A stretch of 7,203 nt of DNA from an uncultured Clostridia bacterium (GTDB lineage: Bacteria; Bacillota; Clostridia; TANB77; CAG-508), in contig CAKPAB010000051.1 in the NCBI GenBank assembly GCA_934132805.1, positions 1-7,203 on the forward strand. Direction: 5' to 3'. The notes under the pieces were generated by a model. The model did not search any database. It was given only the letters and a program-made list of their open reading frames with translations, and was not told where the DNA came from. Position 1 is the first letter of the stretch. Each line of letters begins with the position of its first letter. The translations under genes and the position numbers were made by a program. Shown piece by piece: positions 6,628-7,203 of the stretch.

Positions 6628-7011
6628 TTAATGGCCGTGTGTCCAGTTTGTCATTGGGACGCAGAACTCACAACTCACCGGGGAACATGTCCCACAACCA
6701 CCAGGTTTGAGAGTCACTTCAAGGAATTCCAAGGTTGCTCCTTCAGGGAGCTTAGTTGCTCCTTCCTCAAGACGAGGCCCCTTATACTGGGCAACGTAAA
6801 GGACATCGTCTTCGTTTAAAGTGACATTAATACGGTTAGGAAGAATTTCTCTTCCTAGAATCCCTGCAACTACTCTTGCAGTATCAACATGCCCAATTGC
6901 TGATATTGCATCAGTCGGAATATCCGAAGGGTTAACCTTACTAACCCGAATCAATGTAAATTTCTCGACAGGGATCATGTTTAATGAAAGGGCGTTTGAT
7001 AAATATTTCAT
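6628..7011 (-). CDS. DUF1874 / STIV B116-like protein: probable cyclic tetra-adenylate ring nuclease (AcrIII-1 / Crn2 family)
   Basis: Predicted small cytosolic nuclease that opens cA4, the second messenger made by type III CRISPR (Cas10) complexes, switching off effectors such as Csx1/Csm6. The family includes SIRV1 gp29 (AcrIII-1), STIV B116 and cellular Crn2. Of 127 residues, 1-101 form the complete domain, from KYLSNALSLNM (3-12) to LEFLEVTL (94-101). Aligned by eye to my recollection of SIRV1 gp29, the active-site His47 corresponds to His41 in SAIGHVDTA, Arg66 to Arg60 in PNRINV, and Arg85 and Glu88 to Arg80 and Glu83 in GPRLEEG. Residues 102-127 are an added tail with Cys106, 109, 114 and 117 spaced CxxC-x4-CxxC plus two late histidines, suggestive of zinc binding. 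The ATG has a perfect AAGGAGGT 5 bases upstream. About 44% GC in a far more AT-rich neighbourhood suggests acquisition. Family is confident; activity is inferred, and host, phage or plasmid role cannot be decided. Confidence 0.88.
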   Translation of the reverse strand: MKYLSNALSLNMIPVEKFTLIRVSKVNPSDIPTDAISAIGHVDTARVVAGILGREILPNRINVTLNEDDVLYVAQYKGPRLEEGATKLPEGATLEFLEVTLKPGGCGTCSPVSCEFCVPMTNWTHGH

Positions 7012-7016
7012 TTTGT

Positions 7017-7024
7017 ACCTCCTT
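7017..7024 (-). promoter_or_regulatory. Consensus ribosome binding site of the DUF1874 gene
   Basis: AAGGAGGT read on the minus strand, 5 bases before the ATG. It is the best Shine-Dalgarno match in the window, fixes the start codon at 7011-7009, and suggests strong translation. Confidence 0.85.
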
Positions 7025-7038
7025 GGGGCAATTGCCCC
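7025..7038. promoter_or_regulatory. Perfect 14-base palindrome abutting the DUF1874 ribosome binding site
   Basis: GGGGCAATTGCCCC is fully self-complementary and GC-rich in an AT-rich leader, directly 5' of AAGGAGGT. It could be an operator for a dimeric repressor or, less well because it lacks a loop, an RNA hairpin. The role is inferred from position and symmetry only. Confidence 0.5.
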
Positions 7039-7203
7039 GAATAGCTTTTTAATAATGTTTCTAAATATTATTTTGCCATATTATGTTAATAAAGCCAATG
7101 GATATTAAAAAAATTAAAGAATCGTGTGTAGTGTTACAATTGATGTGAAACAAAAAATATAGAAAAAAAGTGATTCAAGTAGTATAATTGAATTGTCAAA
7201 ATA
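7039..7203. other. AT-rich upstream region of the DUF1874 gene, no gene seen
   Basis: The 165 bases to the window edge contain no supported coding sequence, RNA gene or CRISPR repeat. A minus-strand promoter for the DUF1874 gene is expected here, but I could not find a -35/-10 pair with acceptable spacing. TTGACA is present on the minus strand (7199-7194) with TATACT only 9 bases further on. Confidence 0.4.

Noticed and set aside
6595..6819. Open frame of 74 codons on the + strand, antisense to the DUF1874 gene
   Set aside because: The opposite strand encodes a recognisable conserved protein with a consensus ribosome site; this frame has none and its product resembles nothing I know.
6821..7108. 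Open frame of 95 codons on the + strand across the DUF1874 start
   Set aside because: It is antisense to the conserved N-terminus of DUF1874, lacks a ribosome site and runs into the AT-rich leader.
7183..7188. TATAAT on the + strand as a promoter reading out of the window
   Set aside because: The position 17 bases upstream (TAGAAA) is a poor -35, there is no TG extension, and no gene is visible beyond it.
1..7203. CRISPR array or tRNA/rRNA genes
   Set aside because: No regularly spaced direct repeats and no recognisable tRNA or rRNA sequence were seen on either strand, despite the CRISPR-related gene.

Overview
The window reads as chromosomal DNA of a low-GC, probably anaerobic Firmicute of the class Clostridia. 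The codons are very AT-rich (AAA, ATA, GGA and AGA dominate), Shine-Dalgarno sites are strong, and the SufS/SufU pair, the MnmA and TcdA sequences and a MATE transporter fused to a cytidylate-kinase-like domain all fit that group. Species cannot be named from the sequence.

Bases 1-2859, + strand, hold four genes in a row: the 3' end of a SufS-type cysteine desulfurase, a SufU-type sulfur acceptor/scaffold protein, mnmA (tRNA 2-thiouridylase) and tcdA (t6A dehydratase). Together they look like a sulfur-mobilisation and tRNA-modification cluster: SufS takes sulfur from cysteine, SufU accepts it, MnmA puts sulfur on U34 of certain tRNAs, and TcdA cyclises t6A at position 37. mnmA and tcdA overlap by 7 bases. 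A 62-base near-perfect palindrome of repeat-element type sits between sufU and mnmA.

Bases 2860-5102 form a separate unit. An extended -10 promoter is followed by a short leader containing a complete terminator-like hairpin, then a 666-residue MATE transporter with a C-terminal cytidylate-kinase-like domain, closed by a strong intrinsic terminator. Bases 5201-6502 encode a membrane-anchored or secreted C39-like cysteine peptidase with an SH3b domain.

Directly after that stop codon the DNA changes character. It becomes clearly richer in G+C (about 44% by hand count over the gene), the strand switches, and a single leftward gene (7011-6628) encodes a DUF1874 / STIV B116-like protein. This is the family of the cyclic-tetra-adenylate ring nuclease AcrIII-1 (viral anti-CRISPR) and Crn2 (CRISPR-associated form). 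The residues I recall as important in SIRV1 gp29 all have counterparts here. The protein also carries a CxxC-x4-CxxC tail that I do not associate with the family. No CRISPR array, cas gene, phage structural gene, integrase or transposase is visible, so the window cannot say whether this is host, phage or mobile-element cargo. It is the most interesting content here: a type III CRISPR signalling antagonist or off-switch inserted beside ordinary housekeeping genes.
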